Positions 6,057-13,061 of a stretch of 14,881 nt of DNA are shown here, piece by piece (position 1 is the stretch's first letter; each line of letters starts with the position of its first letter). Made by a program: the position numbers and the translations under genes. The notes beneath the pieces were generated by a model, which ran no database searches, had not been told where the DNA came from, and worked only from the letters and a program-made list of their open reading frames with translations. Location of the stretch: the NCBI GenBank assembly GCA_001028025.1, contig LDAQ01000141.1, positions 1-14,881 of the forward strand, written 5' to 3'. Source of the DNA: Faecalicatena fissicatena (GTDB lineage Bacteria; Bacillota; Clostridia; Lachnospirales; Lachnospiraceae).

Positions 6057-7985
6057 ATGAAGACAGTAAAAAGAATAATCGCGGGAATTGTGGCGGTTGT
6101 GATGATGATGATGGGGATGTGTGTACCAGAGGTAAGAGCAGAAGATCTGCCGATTGAGAAACCCTATCTGGATCTGGATCCTTCTACAGTCATCGACAGT
6201 GAGGCAGAAGTACCCGATGTACCGGATATGGAGGCTTATAGTGAAGATAGTGCGGTTATTCAGATGGACGGATCCAAAAAAGGGATTCAGGGTCCAGAGT
6301 GGATGTATGCCGGTACAAAGGGACAGGCAGGCATCAAGCATGTGCTTCTGAACCTGGGAATTAGCCAGTTTCTATCCAATGGAGATACAGAGTATACATA
6401 TAATGGAAAAACCTATATGTTTAACTCAGAATATTCCAAAGGATTTGAAAAGACTGTGCGCGCTTTGAATGCAAAGGGAGTTACCGTGACAACAGTTCTT
6501 CTGGTACAGGATGACAGAGGTCTGAAAGAATGGGATGAACTGGTCTATGATCCGGAACGCGGTCATAATTTCTATGCCTTAAGTACAAAGACCGAGAAGG
6601 CAAGGGAGACTTGGAGAGCGCTTTTTGGGTTTCTGGCAGAAAAGTTTGGACAATCTGACTGCTTTATTGAAAACTGGATACTGGGCAATGAAGTAAATAT
6701 GCCTTCCGCCTATAACTGGACGGGAACGTTAAGCCCGTCTACCAATGCAAAAGTATACGCGTCGTCTTTTGTTCTGCTTTATAACGCGCTGCAGGAACAG
6801 AATGCAAAGCGTCAGGATTCGGCAGCTGCAAAAGCATATATTTCGCTGGACCGAAGTTGGAATAATAATGGTAATTATACTGGAATAGGAGCAAAAGATT
6901 TTTTGGACAGGTTTGCAACCGAACTAAATGTTTTACAGCCGGATGTGAACTGGTGCGTTGCATTCCATCCCTATGCCGTGGTGATGGATCCGACAAGCAG
7001 CAAGTTTTCGGAATCTGAGAAACTGTTGTGGGGAAATAATAAGTATACACCGAACAATCTGAATGCACAGTTTGTTACAGCGGCGAATCTGAATGTACTG
7101 ACGGACTATGTAAAAAATAATTACGGGTCACAGCATCGAATCATCCTGTCCGAGCAGGGCTTTGATGCCAAGGGTGGAGAAGACTATCAGGCGGCCAGCC
7201 TGGCATATACCTTTTATGCGGGACAGTTTAATGATATGGTGGATGCGGTTATTTTCAGAAGCTGGGAGGATCATCCGGATGAATTTGGTCTTCAGCTGGG
7301 GATTCTGGGAAGAAAAGCATACAACGTCTTTAAGTACATGGATACAAATATTTATGGCGGCGCAACGAACCAGTGTCTGAATACAATTGGAATAGAGAAC
7401 TGGAAGGATCTGGTGAAGGGGTTTGATATGCCTGGAATGGCATACCGGGACGTATCATACGACAGCTGGTTCCTGAATGCGGTAAAAGCTGTAACGGATG
7501 CCGGATGGATGACCGGATTAAATGATACACATTTCGGTGCGGGAGAGAATCTGGGCAGGGGCCAGTTTGCAACGATTCTATACCGTATGGAGGGTAGCCC
7601 TCAGCATGGGTATGTCAATAAATTTACCGATGTACCGGATCACTACTTTTTCTCAATCCCGGTCAGCTGGGCGAACAGTAAGGGGATTATCACAGGATAC
7701 GGACACGATAATTTATTTGGCACAGGCGATGACATCACCAGAGAACAGCTTGCAACGCTGATGTACCGTTACGCACAGTTTAAGGGACGGGACACAGGCG
7801 GAAGAGCGAACCTGAGTGGATTCAGCGATAATAAAAAGGTCAGTGCATTTGCGTCGGAAGCCATGCAGTGGATCGTGAGTGAAGGTATTATTCAGGGGGA
7901 AGGAACGAACGGGCAGCTGAATCCGCAGGGACAGGTTAGCAGGGCCGTTTGTGCAACGGTTATTCAGAGATATACCGGATTATAA
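6057..7985 (+). CDS. Secreted SLH-anchored DUF5722 (glycosidase-like) protein
   Basis: A 642-residue exported protein. The signal peptide has an unusual Met run (VVMMMMGMC) and likely cleavage after A28. Residues about 50-450 match the DUF5722 family in conserved landmarks: GPEW, GIKHVLLNLG, YNGKTY, NWILGNEVN, AYISLDRSWN, AFHPYAV and ILSEQGF. The spacing is that of a TIM-barrel glycoside hydrolase of clan A style, with E212 (after Asn) as candidate acid/base and E366 as candidate nucleophile; hydrolase activity is inferred and the substrate is unknown. Three SLH repeats start near 463, 522 and 588 with LGRGQ, ITREQ and VSRAV motifs. AGGGGAGG at 6044-6051 lies 5 bases before ATG 6057. A 118-base gap containing a hairpin separates it from the previous gene, and the next follows after 35 bases. 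It would sit on the wall and could trim host, dietary or self glycans. Confidence 0.83.
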   Translation: MKTVKRIIAGIVAVVMMMMGMCVPEVRAEDLPIEKPYLDLDPSTVIDSEAEVPDVPDMEAYSEDSAVIQMDGSKKGIQGPEWMYAGTKGQAGIKHVLLNLGISQFLSNGDTEYTYNGKTYMFNSEYSKGFEKTVRALNAKGVTVTTVLLVQDDRGLKEWDELVYDPERGHNFYALSTKTEKARETWRALFGFLAEKFGQSDCFIENWILGNEVNMPSAYNWTGTLSPSTNAKVYASSFVLLYNALQEQNAKRQDSAAAKAYISLDRSWNNNGNYTGIGAKDFLDRFATELNVLQPDVNWCVAFHPYAVVMDPTSSKFSESEKLLWGNNKYTPNNLNAQFVTAANLNVLTDYVKNNYGSQHRIILSEQGFDAKGGEDYQAASLAYTFYAGQFNDMVDAVIFRSWEDHPDEFGLQLGILGRKAYNVFKYMDTNIYGGATNQCLNTIGIENWKDLVKGFDMPGMAYRDVSYDSWFLNAVKAVTDAGWMTGLNDTHFGAGENLGRGQFATILYRMEGSPQHGYVNKFTDVPDHYFFSIPVSWANSKGIITGYGHDNLFGTGDDITREQLATLMYRYAQFKGRDTGGRANLSGFSDNKKVSAFASEAMQWIVSEGIIQGEGTNGQLNPQGQVSRAVCATVIQRYTGL

Positions 7986-8020
7986 AAAGTTAACAGAATT
8001 GAGAAAGCAGTGGGAAATCT

Positions 8021-9907
8021 ATGTCAAATAGCAGAAAGGCAGTAAGAGGATTAAGTGTAGTATTCATGACCATTATTCTGGCTCTGGGAAGTGTATTTAC
8101 TGTATATGGAACGGAAGCAGAAGGCAGTGAGGCCGAAAGCGCTTCCTATGTACCGGGGGAATTACTCGTCATGTACCGGGAGGATGTCACAGAGGATCAG
8201 GCCGAGGTGATGGCAGAGGAACAGGGAGATGAAGGTGTTGAGGTGATTTCCGAGACGGCAGAGGGAACGATAGCAGTGGTTTCTGTTGCAGAAGATTCTT
8301 CTGTGGAACAGGCGATAGAAGACTACGCATCAGATGACCGTGTTGTCGCTGTATCACCGAATTATGAACTGGAGCTTTTCGAGGACACCCCGGTAAATGA
8401 CAGCCAATTTGGGCGGCAGATTTATCTGCAGCAGACCAGGGTGCCCCAGGCATGGAAAATTGTCAATCAGACAGAGCACAGCAGGGTAAAAGTTGCTGTC
8501 CTCGACACCGGGGCAGATATCAGCCATCCGGATTTAAAAAATGTATTGGATCTTGGGAACAGCAGAGAAATCCTGAATGCAAACGGTTCCCTGGGGCCGC
8601 TTCGCGGGGATGGGTATCAGAATGGTGTCTATTCTTCAGGCGGAGGCCATGGAACTCATGTCAGCGGGATCCTCGCCGCACAGGCCAACAACGGAGAGGG
8701 AATAGCCGGAGTTGGAAGCGCTCTGGACAATTCCGTTGTGGAACTGATGGCGGTGGATGTATTTTCGCAGGATCAGAGAACGAGTGTGGCATACGTTCTG
8801 AAAGGACTGGAATATGCCAGAAATGCCGGGGCTAAGGTGATAAATCTGAGTCTGGGCATGGAAAAGGCCACAGTGGGATTCTATGATGATCTGTTTGACA
8901 GAATGTGCCGCAGTCTGGCGGATGACGGAATTATAATTATCTGTGCAGCAGGCAATTACGGAACAGGGGATAACGGAAGACTGAATGTAATTCCTTCGGA
9001 TTACGACAGTACAATCAGTGTGATAGCTGTTGACAACAATATGCAGAAAGCAAGTACATCCTGTTATGGTTCTCTGAAAGATATATCAGCACCGGGAGTA
9101 AATATCTGGAGCACACTCAAGGGCGGCACTTACGGAAGTATGAACGGAACATCAATGGCAGCGCCGGAGGTAGCTGGAGTTGTGGCCATGATGTGTTCCG
9201 TAAATCCGGAGCTTTCTGTAGAAGAGGTCAGAAAGATCCTTCAGGACACCGCCACAGATATAGGGGCACCGGGTTTTGATATCTATACAGGCGCGGGGCT
9301 AGTAAATGCACAAAGGGCGTTGGAAAAAGCAGCCTCTTATAATGGCAGTGAAGAGAAAATCACACTTCCCTACAAAGACATAAAGAAAAATGACTGGTTT
9401 TACGATGCGGCCGCCTATATGTATAAAAATAAAATAATGACAGGCCTTGAGCCAACAGTCTTTGGTGCTTCCGAGAAAGTAAGCCGGGCCCAGTTCGCTA
9501 CAATCCTGTATCGTGCATCCGGAGAAAGCCAAATACCTTTTACAGGCAAATTCCCGGATGTACCAGAAGGCCAGTTCTATTCTGATGCGGTAACATGGGC
9601 TGCAGCCCGCGGAATCATCACCGGATACGAGAATGGAAATTTCGGCTCGGGAGATCTCATCACCCGTGAACAAATGGCCGTTCTGCTCTACCGATACATG
9701 CAATATCAAGGAGCCGATACATCCCAGAAAAACAGCCTGTCCAACTTCCCAGATGCCGGTTCAGTAAGTGCCTTTGCAAAAGAAGCAATGCAATGGGCCA
9801 ATGCAGCAGGCATTATCACAGGAAATGGAGACGGCACACTGGCACCGGTAGCATTTGCAGACCGCGCAGCCTGTGCCACAATGATGATGCGCTTCTTAGA
9901 ATTATAA
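8021..9907 (+). CDS. Secreted SLH-anchored subtilisin-family serine protease
   Basis: A 628-residue S8 family endopeptidase. A signal peptide ends near G30. An inhibitor/chaperone-like propeptide (about 43-120) opens with PGELLVMY and closes with VVAVSPNYELE. The catalytic domain holds the full triad: D162 in VAVLDTGADISHPDL, H210 in GHGTHVSG and S378 in NGTSMAAPEVAG, plus the oxyanion Asn N312 in AAGNYG, so it should be active after propeptide removal. Three SLH repeats begin near 451, 510 and 575 with VSRAQ, ITREQ and ADRAA motifs; the third departs from its paralogues (LAPVAF in place of LNPQG). The ribosome site is weak (GTGGGA). It is the last gene of the cluster, 35 bases after the DUF5722 gene. 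It could mature or shed the other surface proteins or digest external protein. Near the 3' end the coding strand turns C-rich instead of G-rich. Confidence 0.92.
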   Translation: MSNSRKAVRGLSVVFMTIILALGSVFTVYGTEAEGSEAESASYVPGELLVMYREDVTEDQAEVMAEEQGDEGVEVISETAEGTIAVVSVAEDSSVEQAIEDYASDDRVVAVSPNYELELFEDTPVNDSQFGRQIYLQQTRVPQAWKIVNQTEHSRVKVAVLDTGADISHPDLKNVLDLGNSREILNANGSLGPLRGDGYQNGVYSSGGGHGTHVSGILAAQANNGEGIAGVGSALDNSVVELMAVDVFSQDQRTSVAYVLKGLEYARNAGAKVINLSLGMEKATVGFYDDLFDRMCRSLADDGIIIICAAGNYGTGDNGRLNVIPSDYDSTISVIAVDNNMQKASTSCYGSLKDISAPGVNIWSTLKGGTYGSMNGTSMAAPEVAGVVAMMCSVNPELSVEEVRKILQDTATDIGAPGFDIYTGAGLVNAQRALEKAASYNGSEEKITLPYKDIKKNDWFYDAAAYMYKNKIMTGLEPTVFGASEKVSRAQFATILYRASGESQIPFTGKFPDVPEGQFYSDAVTWAAARGIITGYENGNFGSGDLITREQMAVLLYRYMQYQGADTSQKNSLSNFPDAGSVSAFAKEAMQWANAAGIITGNGDGTLAPVAFADRAACATMMMRFLEL

Positions 9908-9917
9908 CAAGCGAACG

Positions 9918-9939
9918 ATCTTCATGAGCGGCCGAAGAT
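9918..9939 (+). other. Weak inverted repeat after the SLH cluster
   Basis: ATCTTC (9918-9923) and GAAGAT (9934-9939) flank a 10-base GC-rich loop, 11 bases after the protease stop codon. No T-run follows, so it is not a convincing intrinsic terminator. Nothing else in 9908-9990 looks like one. Confidence 0.25.
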
Positions 9940-10016
9940 GCATCACCCATTCCCGCTCCTACTTAAAAACTCGTTCCCAAAATCCTCAAATTGTTGTTTT
10001 TGTATATGTAATTCTG

Positions 10017-10025
10017 TGGTACAAT
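10017..10025 (+). promoter_or_regulatory. Extended -10 promoter for the uracil permease gene
   Basis: TGGTACAAT at 10017-10025 combines the TGn extension with a 5 of 6 match -10 (TACAAT). No good -35 lies at 16-18 bases; only T-rich sequence is present there, which fits extended -10 promoters. Transcription should begin near 10032, leaving a leader of about 42 bases, too short for a pyrimidine-responsive attenuator. Confidence 0.6.
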
Positions 10026-10073
10026 AGAACAGATAAAATATTTTAAAGGAACAAGAGAGAAATGGAGGGTAAT

Positions 10074-11336
10074 ATGGAAAGTAAGAAGATCATTCAGGTG
10101 GAAGAAAAAGTCCCATTTAAGATGCTGGTGCCTTTGAGCATTCAGCATATGTTTGCGATGTTCGGGGCATCTGTACTGGTTCCTTTTATATTTGGAATCA
10201 ATCCTGCAATAGTATTATTTATGAATGGTATCGGAACTCTATTATTTATCTTAATTACAAAGGGGAAAGCACCGGCTTATCTTGGCTCCAGTTTTGCATT
10301 CCTGGCACCGGCGGGAATTGTTATCAGCAAATGGGGCTATAATTATGCGCTGGGTGGCTTTGTAGTCGTGGGTTTTTTTGGCTGTGTCCTGGCTTTGATT
10401 ATTTATAAATTCGGTTCGGACTGGATTGACGTTGTGCTGCCTCCGGCGGCGATGGGACCCGTTGTGGCCCTGATTGGACTGGAACTGGCGGGAACAGCGG
10501 CTTCCAATGCAGGACTGAAGGATGAGGTCATAGACCCTAAAAATGTGATTGTATTCCTGGCAACGCTGCTGACAGCAGTGATTGGTTCTGTCGTATTCAG
10601 AAAGTTTCTGTCCGTCATACCGATACTGATTGCGATTATCGTAGGATATGTGGCAGCGCTTCTCTGCGGCGTTGTGGACTTCACCCAGGTTGGCACCGCA
10701 TCCTGGCTGGCGCTTCCCAACTTTACGACACCCAAGTTTAAATGGGAGGCAATTGTAATTATCCTGCCTGTGCTTCTTGTCATTGCCTCTGAGCATATCG
10801 GACACCAGATTGTAACAAGCAAGGTTGTAGGAAGAGATCTGCTGAAAGATCCGGGACTTCACCGTTCCCTTTTTGCAGACAACTTTTCAACTATGATTTC
10901 AGGATTCATCGGTTCTGTACCTACTACAACGTACGGTGAAAACATAGGCGTAATGGCAATTACCAAGGTATACAGCATTTATGTTATAGGAGGGGCGGCA
11001 GTACTCTCCATCATCTGTTCCTTTATTGGAAAGATGACCACACTGATCAGTACCATTCCGGGTCCGGTAATTGGAGGAATTTCCTTCCTGCTGTACGGTA
11101 TGATCGGAGCATCTGGTATCCGTATCCTGGTAGAAGCGCAGGTGGATTACGGTAAATCCAGAAATATGGCCATGACATCCATAATTTTCGTGACAGGCCT
11201 TTCCGGTATTTCCGTACAGTTCGGAAGCATCCAGTTGTCAGGTATGGTTCTTGCCTGCGTAGTGGGAATGCTTATGGGGCTGATGTTCTTCGTTCTGGAC
11301 AAGCTGAAACTGACAAACGACAGAGAAGAAGCATAA
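10074..11336 (+). CDS. uraA: Uracil permease (NCS2 family)
   Basis: Inner-membrane proton symporter of the nucleobase/cation symporter-2 family that imports uracil for salvage. The 420-residue length and about 14 hydrophobic segments fit. Family landmarks are LSIQHMFAMFGASVLVP at the start of the first segment, AYLGSSFAFLAP in segment 3, SEHIGHQ with E240 and TTTYGENIGVMAITKVYS with E289. These two glutamates correspond closely to the uracil-binding E241 and E290 of E. coli UraA, which favours uracil over xanthine or urate. Start choice: ATG 10074 has GGAGG 5 bases upstream; ATG 10062, 12 bases earlier in the same frame, would add four residues and has only a poor ribosome site. It is a single-gene transcript with its own promoter and a strong terminator, unrelated in function to the SLH cluster. 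Confidence 0.92.
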   Translation: MESKKIIQVEEKVPFKMLVPLSIQHMFAMFGASVLVPFIFGINPAIVLFMNGIGTLLFILITKGKAPAYLGSSFAFLAPAGIVISKWGYNYALGGFVVVGFFGCVLALIIYKFGSDWIDVVLPPAAMGPVVALIGLELAGTAASNAGLKDEVIDPKNVIVFLATLLTAVIGSVVFRKFLSVIPILIAIIVGYVAALLCGVVDFTQVGTASWLALPNFTTPKFKWEAIVIILPVLLVIASEHIGHQIVTSKVVGRDLLKDPGLHRSLFADNFSTMISGFIGSVPTTTYGENIGVMAITKVYSIYVIGGAAVLSIICSFIGKMTTLISTIPGPVIGGISFLLYGMIGASGIRILVEAQVDYGKSRNMAMTSIIFVTGLSGISVQFGSIQLSGMVLACVVGMLMGLMFFVLDKLKLTNDREEA

Positions 11337-11347
11337 ATAAAATATAG

Positions 11348-11403
11348 AAAAAAGAAGTTCTGACTCCCAGGTAAAACCTGTTGTGCCAGAACTTCTTTTT
11401 ATT
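11348..11403 (+). terminator. Strong intrinsic terminator, usable on both strands
   Basis: GAAGTTCTG (11354-11362) and the A-run before it pair with CAGAACTTC (11387-11395) and the T-run after it, a stem of about 14 pairs. The 24-base loop holds a nested perfect hairpin, CAGGT-AAA-ACCTG (11368-11380). A-tract and T-tract flank the stem, so it can end uraA transcripts on the plus strand and argG transcripts on the minus strand. Confidence 0.9.
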
Positions 11404-11406
11404 TCC

Positions 11407-11463
11407 GCGGCAGAGTTCCAAAATCAGACCCGCCTGACCTTGAAGGCTGCCGCTGTATTTTTT
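11407..11463 (+). terminator. Second, tandem plus-strand terminator
   Basis: GCGGCAG (11407-11413) and CTGCCGC (11447-11453) form a perfect 7-base stem followed by TGTATTTTTT. The 33-base loop contains TCAG/CTGA pairing. The long loop makes it weaker than the terminator just upstream, but stem and T-run orientation fit backup termination of uraA read-through before it opposes argG. Confidence 0.5.
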
Positions 11464-11518
11464 GATCCACCAGACATTTTCTTGCGTGCATATCAGAGTG
11501 ATAAAAGAATGCCTTTCA

Positions 11519-12739
11519 CTACTGTTCCTGCTCCTGCATTTTCATAGCGCGTACTTTAAGCGGCAGGCCGAACAGATTGATGAAGCCTTCTGCATCGTGA
11601 TGATCGTATAATTCTCCGGTTGTGAAGCTTGCCAGTGACTCGCTGTACAGTGAGTACGGAGAAGCAGTGCCCGCTTTGATGATATTTCCCTTATATAGTT
11701 TGAACTTCACTTCACCGGTTACATACTGCTGTGTTACATCCACGAAAGCCTGGATTGCTTCACGCAGTGGAGTAAACCATTTTCCTTCATATACGATCTG
11801 GGCAAATTTATTTCCCATGTCTTTCTTTACTTCATATGTAGCACGGTCAAGTACGAGTTCTTCCAGCTGATCGTGTGCTTCCATCAGTATAGTTCCGCCG
11901 GGAGTTTCATAAACGCCTCGGGACTTCATGCCGACTACGCGGTTCTCAACGATATCTACGATACCAATCCCGTGTTTTCCGCCGAGAACGTTGAGTTCTG
12001 TAATAATGTCGGATACCTTCATCTCTTTTCCGTTCAGGCTCTTCGGTACGCCGGCCTCAAAGGTCATTGTTACATATTCTCCTTCATCCGGTGCCTTTTC
12101 CGGTGACACACCCAGTACTAACAGATCGTCATAGTTTGGCTCATTTGCCGGATCCTCCAGTTCCAGTCCTTCATGGCTGATATGCCATAAGTTCCTGTCG
12201 CGGCTGTAGCTGTGCTTTGCGTCAAACGGAAGATCAATCCCATGCTGCTGGCAGTATTCGATTTCATCTTCACGGGACTGCATGGTCCATACATCCGTCA
12301 TACGCCATGGTGCAATGATCTTAAGGTCAGGTGCAAGCGCTTTAATTCCAAGCTCAAAACGGATCTGGTCATTGCCTTTTCCTGTCGCGCCGTGGCAGAT
12401 AGCAGTAGCGCCTTCCTTGCGTGCGATCTCTACAAGCCGTTTTGCGATCACCGGGCGGGCCATAGAGGTTCCAAGTAAGTACTTGTTCTCATATACAGCG
12501 CCTGCCTTCACGCATGGCATAATATATTCGTCGCAGAATTCATCGATGATGTTCTCTATGTATAATTTAGAAGCGCCTGATAGTTTTGATCTTTCTTCCA
12601 GTCCGTCCAGTTCTTCTCCCTGCCCGCAGTCGATACAGCAGCAGATGACCTCATAGTCAAAATTCTCCTTTAACCACGGTATAATTGCGGTTGTGTCAAG
12701 TCCGCCTGAATACGCTAATACAACTTTTTCTTTACTCAT
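11519..12739 (-). CDS. argG: Argininosuccinate synthase
   Basis: Cytoplasmic enzyme joining citrulline and aspartate with ATP to give argininosuccinate, the penultimate step of arginine synthesis. The 406-residue length is typical. AYSGGLDTT (residues 9-17) is the PP-loop that binds ATP, HGATGKGNDQIRFE (116-129) the citrulline/aspartate-binding signature, and KSRGVYETPGG a further conserved stretch. A cysteine-rich VICCCIDCGQ (31-40) follows the first helix. AGGAGG lies 8 bases before the ATG. argH, often next to argG in Clostridia, is not beside it: downstream is the terminator shared with uraA, and upstream is the divergent sigma gene. Its promoter and an array of ArgR-like sites lie in the divergent region, suggesting arginine repression (inferred). 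Confidence 0.97.
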   Translation of the reverse strand: MSKEKVVLAYSGGLDTTAIIPWLKENFDYEVICCCIDCGQGEELDGLEERSKLSGASKLYIENIIDEFCDEYIMPCVKAGAVYENKYLLGTSMARPVIAKRLVEIARKEGATAICHGATGKGNDQIRFELGIKALAPDLKIIAPWRMTDVWTMQSREDEIEYCQQHGIDLPFDAKHSYSRDRNLWHISHEGLELEDPANEPNYDDLLVLGVSPEKAPDEGEYVTMTFEAGVPKSLNGKEMKVSDIITELNVLGGKHGIGIVDIVENRVVGMKSRGVYETPGGTILMEAHDQLEELVLDRATYEVKKDMGNKFAQIVYEGKWFTPLREAIQAFVDVTQQYVTGEVKFKLYKGNIIKAGTASPYSLYSESLASFTTGELYDHHDAEGFINLFGLPLKVRAMKMQEQEQ

Positions 12740-12816
12740 TTCATTTGCCTCCTAATGTATCCTATTCTAATATTGTTCACTTAATTGGTATAACGCCTTT
12801 GTTTAAGCTACAACAT

Positions 12817-12845
12817 ACTATACACCATATTTTATATTTATGCAA
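12817..12845 (-). promoter_or_regulatory. argG promoter
   Basis: Read on the minus strand, TTGCAT (12845-12840) and TATAGT (12822-12817) are separated by exactly 17 bases; the -10 matches 5 of 6. Transcription should begin near 12810, about 70 bases before the argG start. The -35 region, TTGCATAAATATAA, resembles half of an ARG box, and its ATGCA element is 84 bases (4 x 21) from the matching element of the palindrome at 12913-12929. Confidence 0.65.
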
Positions 12846-12868
12846 TAGAAAACGTAAAAAAATTAAAT

Positions 12869-12931
12869 ATATACATTAATGCCAAATAAATATACATAAA
12901 AGCGGTGTAAATATGCATATTTTATGCATGA
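12869..12931. promoter_or_regulatory. Three 21-base phased AT-rich sites, candidate ArgR operators
   Basis: ATATACAT begins at 12869 and 12890, and ATATGCAT at 12911, an exact 21-base period or two helical turns. The third copy is part of the inverted repeat ATGCATATTTTATGCAT (12913-12929). ARG boxes bound by ArgR/AhrC hexamers are AT-rich 18-base palindromes of the TGAAT-WWWW-ATTCA type, usually set about 21 bases centre to centre. The position upstream of argG fits. The central spacer of the third copy is one base longer than consensus, and copies 1 and 2 have poor right halves. Another palindrome, GACATATGTC (12930-12939), follows at once. The array could instead serve the divergent sigma gene. 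Confidence 0.45.
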
Positions 12932-12968
12932 CATATGTCCGTAAAGGGAGAAAATGAATATAATTATT

Positions 12969-12998
12969 TGTAACCTTTTTCAGCACTTGCCGGTCTAA
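12969..12998 (+). promoter_or_regulatory. ECF-type promoter upstream of the sigma factor gene
   Basis: TGTAACC (12969-12975) with TTTTT after it, followed 16 bases after TGTAAC by CGGTCTAA (12991-12998), has the form of ECF sigma promoters in Firmicutes (TGAAAC or TGTAAC, about 16 bases, CGTC). No good sigma-A promoter is seen here. Transcription would begin near 13004, about 58 bases before the sigma gene, suggesting that the sigma factor activates its own operon. Confidence 0.6.
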
Positions 12999-13061
12999 CT
13001 AATGTAAAATAAAAACGAATGCAGGAAGCTTCTTCTTTGCCGGAAAGGAAAGGGTGAACAG

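Noticed and set aside
6102..6113. (ATG)4 tract in the DUF5722 signal peptide as a phase-variation site
   Set aside because: Four trinucleotide units are too few, and gain or loss of a unit would stay in frame.
10251..10862. Long minus-strand frames (203 and 139 codons) inside the permease gene
   Set aside because: They are antisense to a clear transporter, have low-complexity composition, and no ribosome site.
12954..12998. 14-codon frame with AAAGGGAG before its ATG
   Set aside because: The ribosome site is only 3 bases from ATG, and the frame lies over the ECF-type promoter, so it would not be in that transcript.
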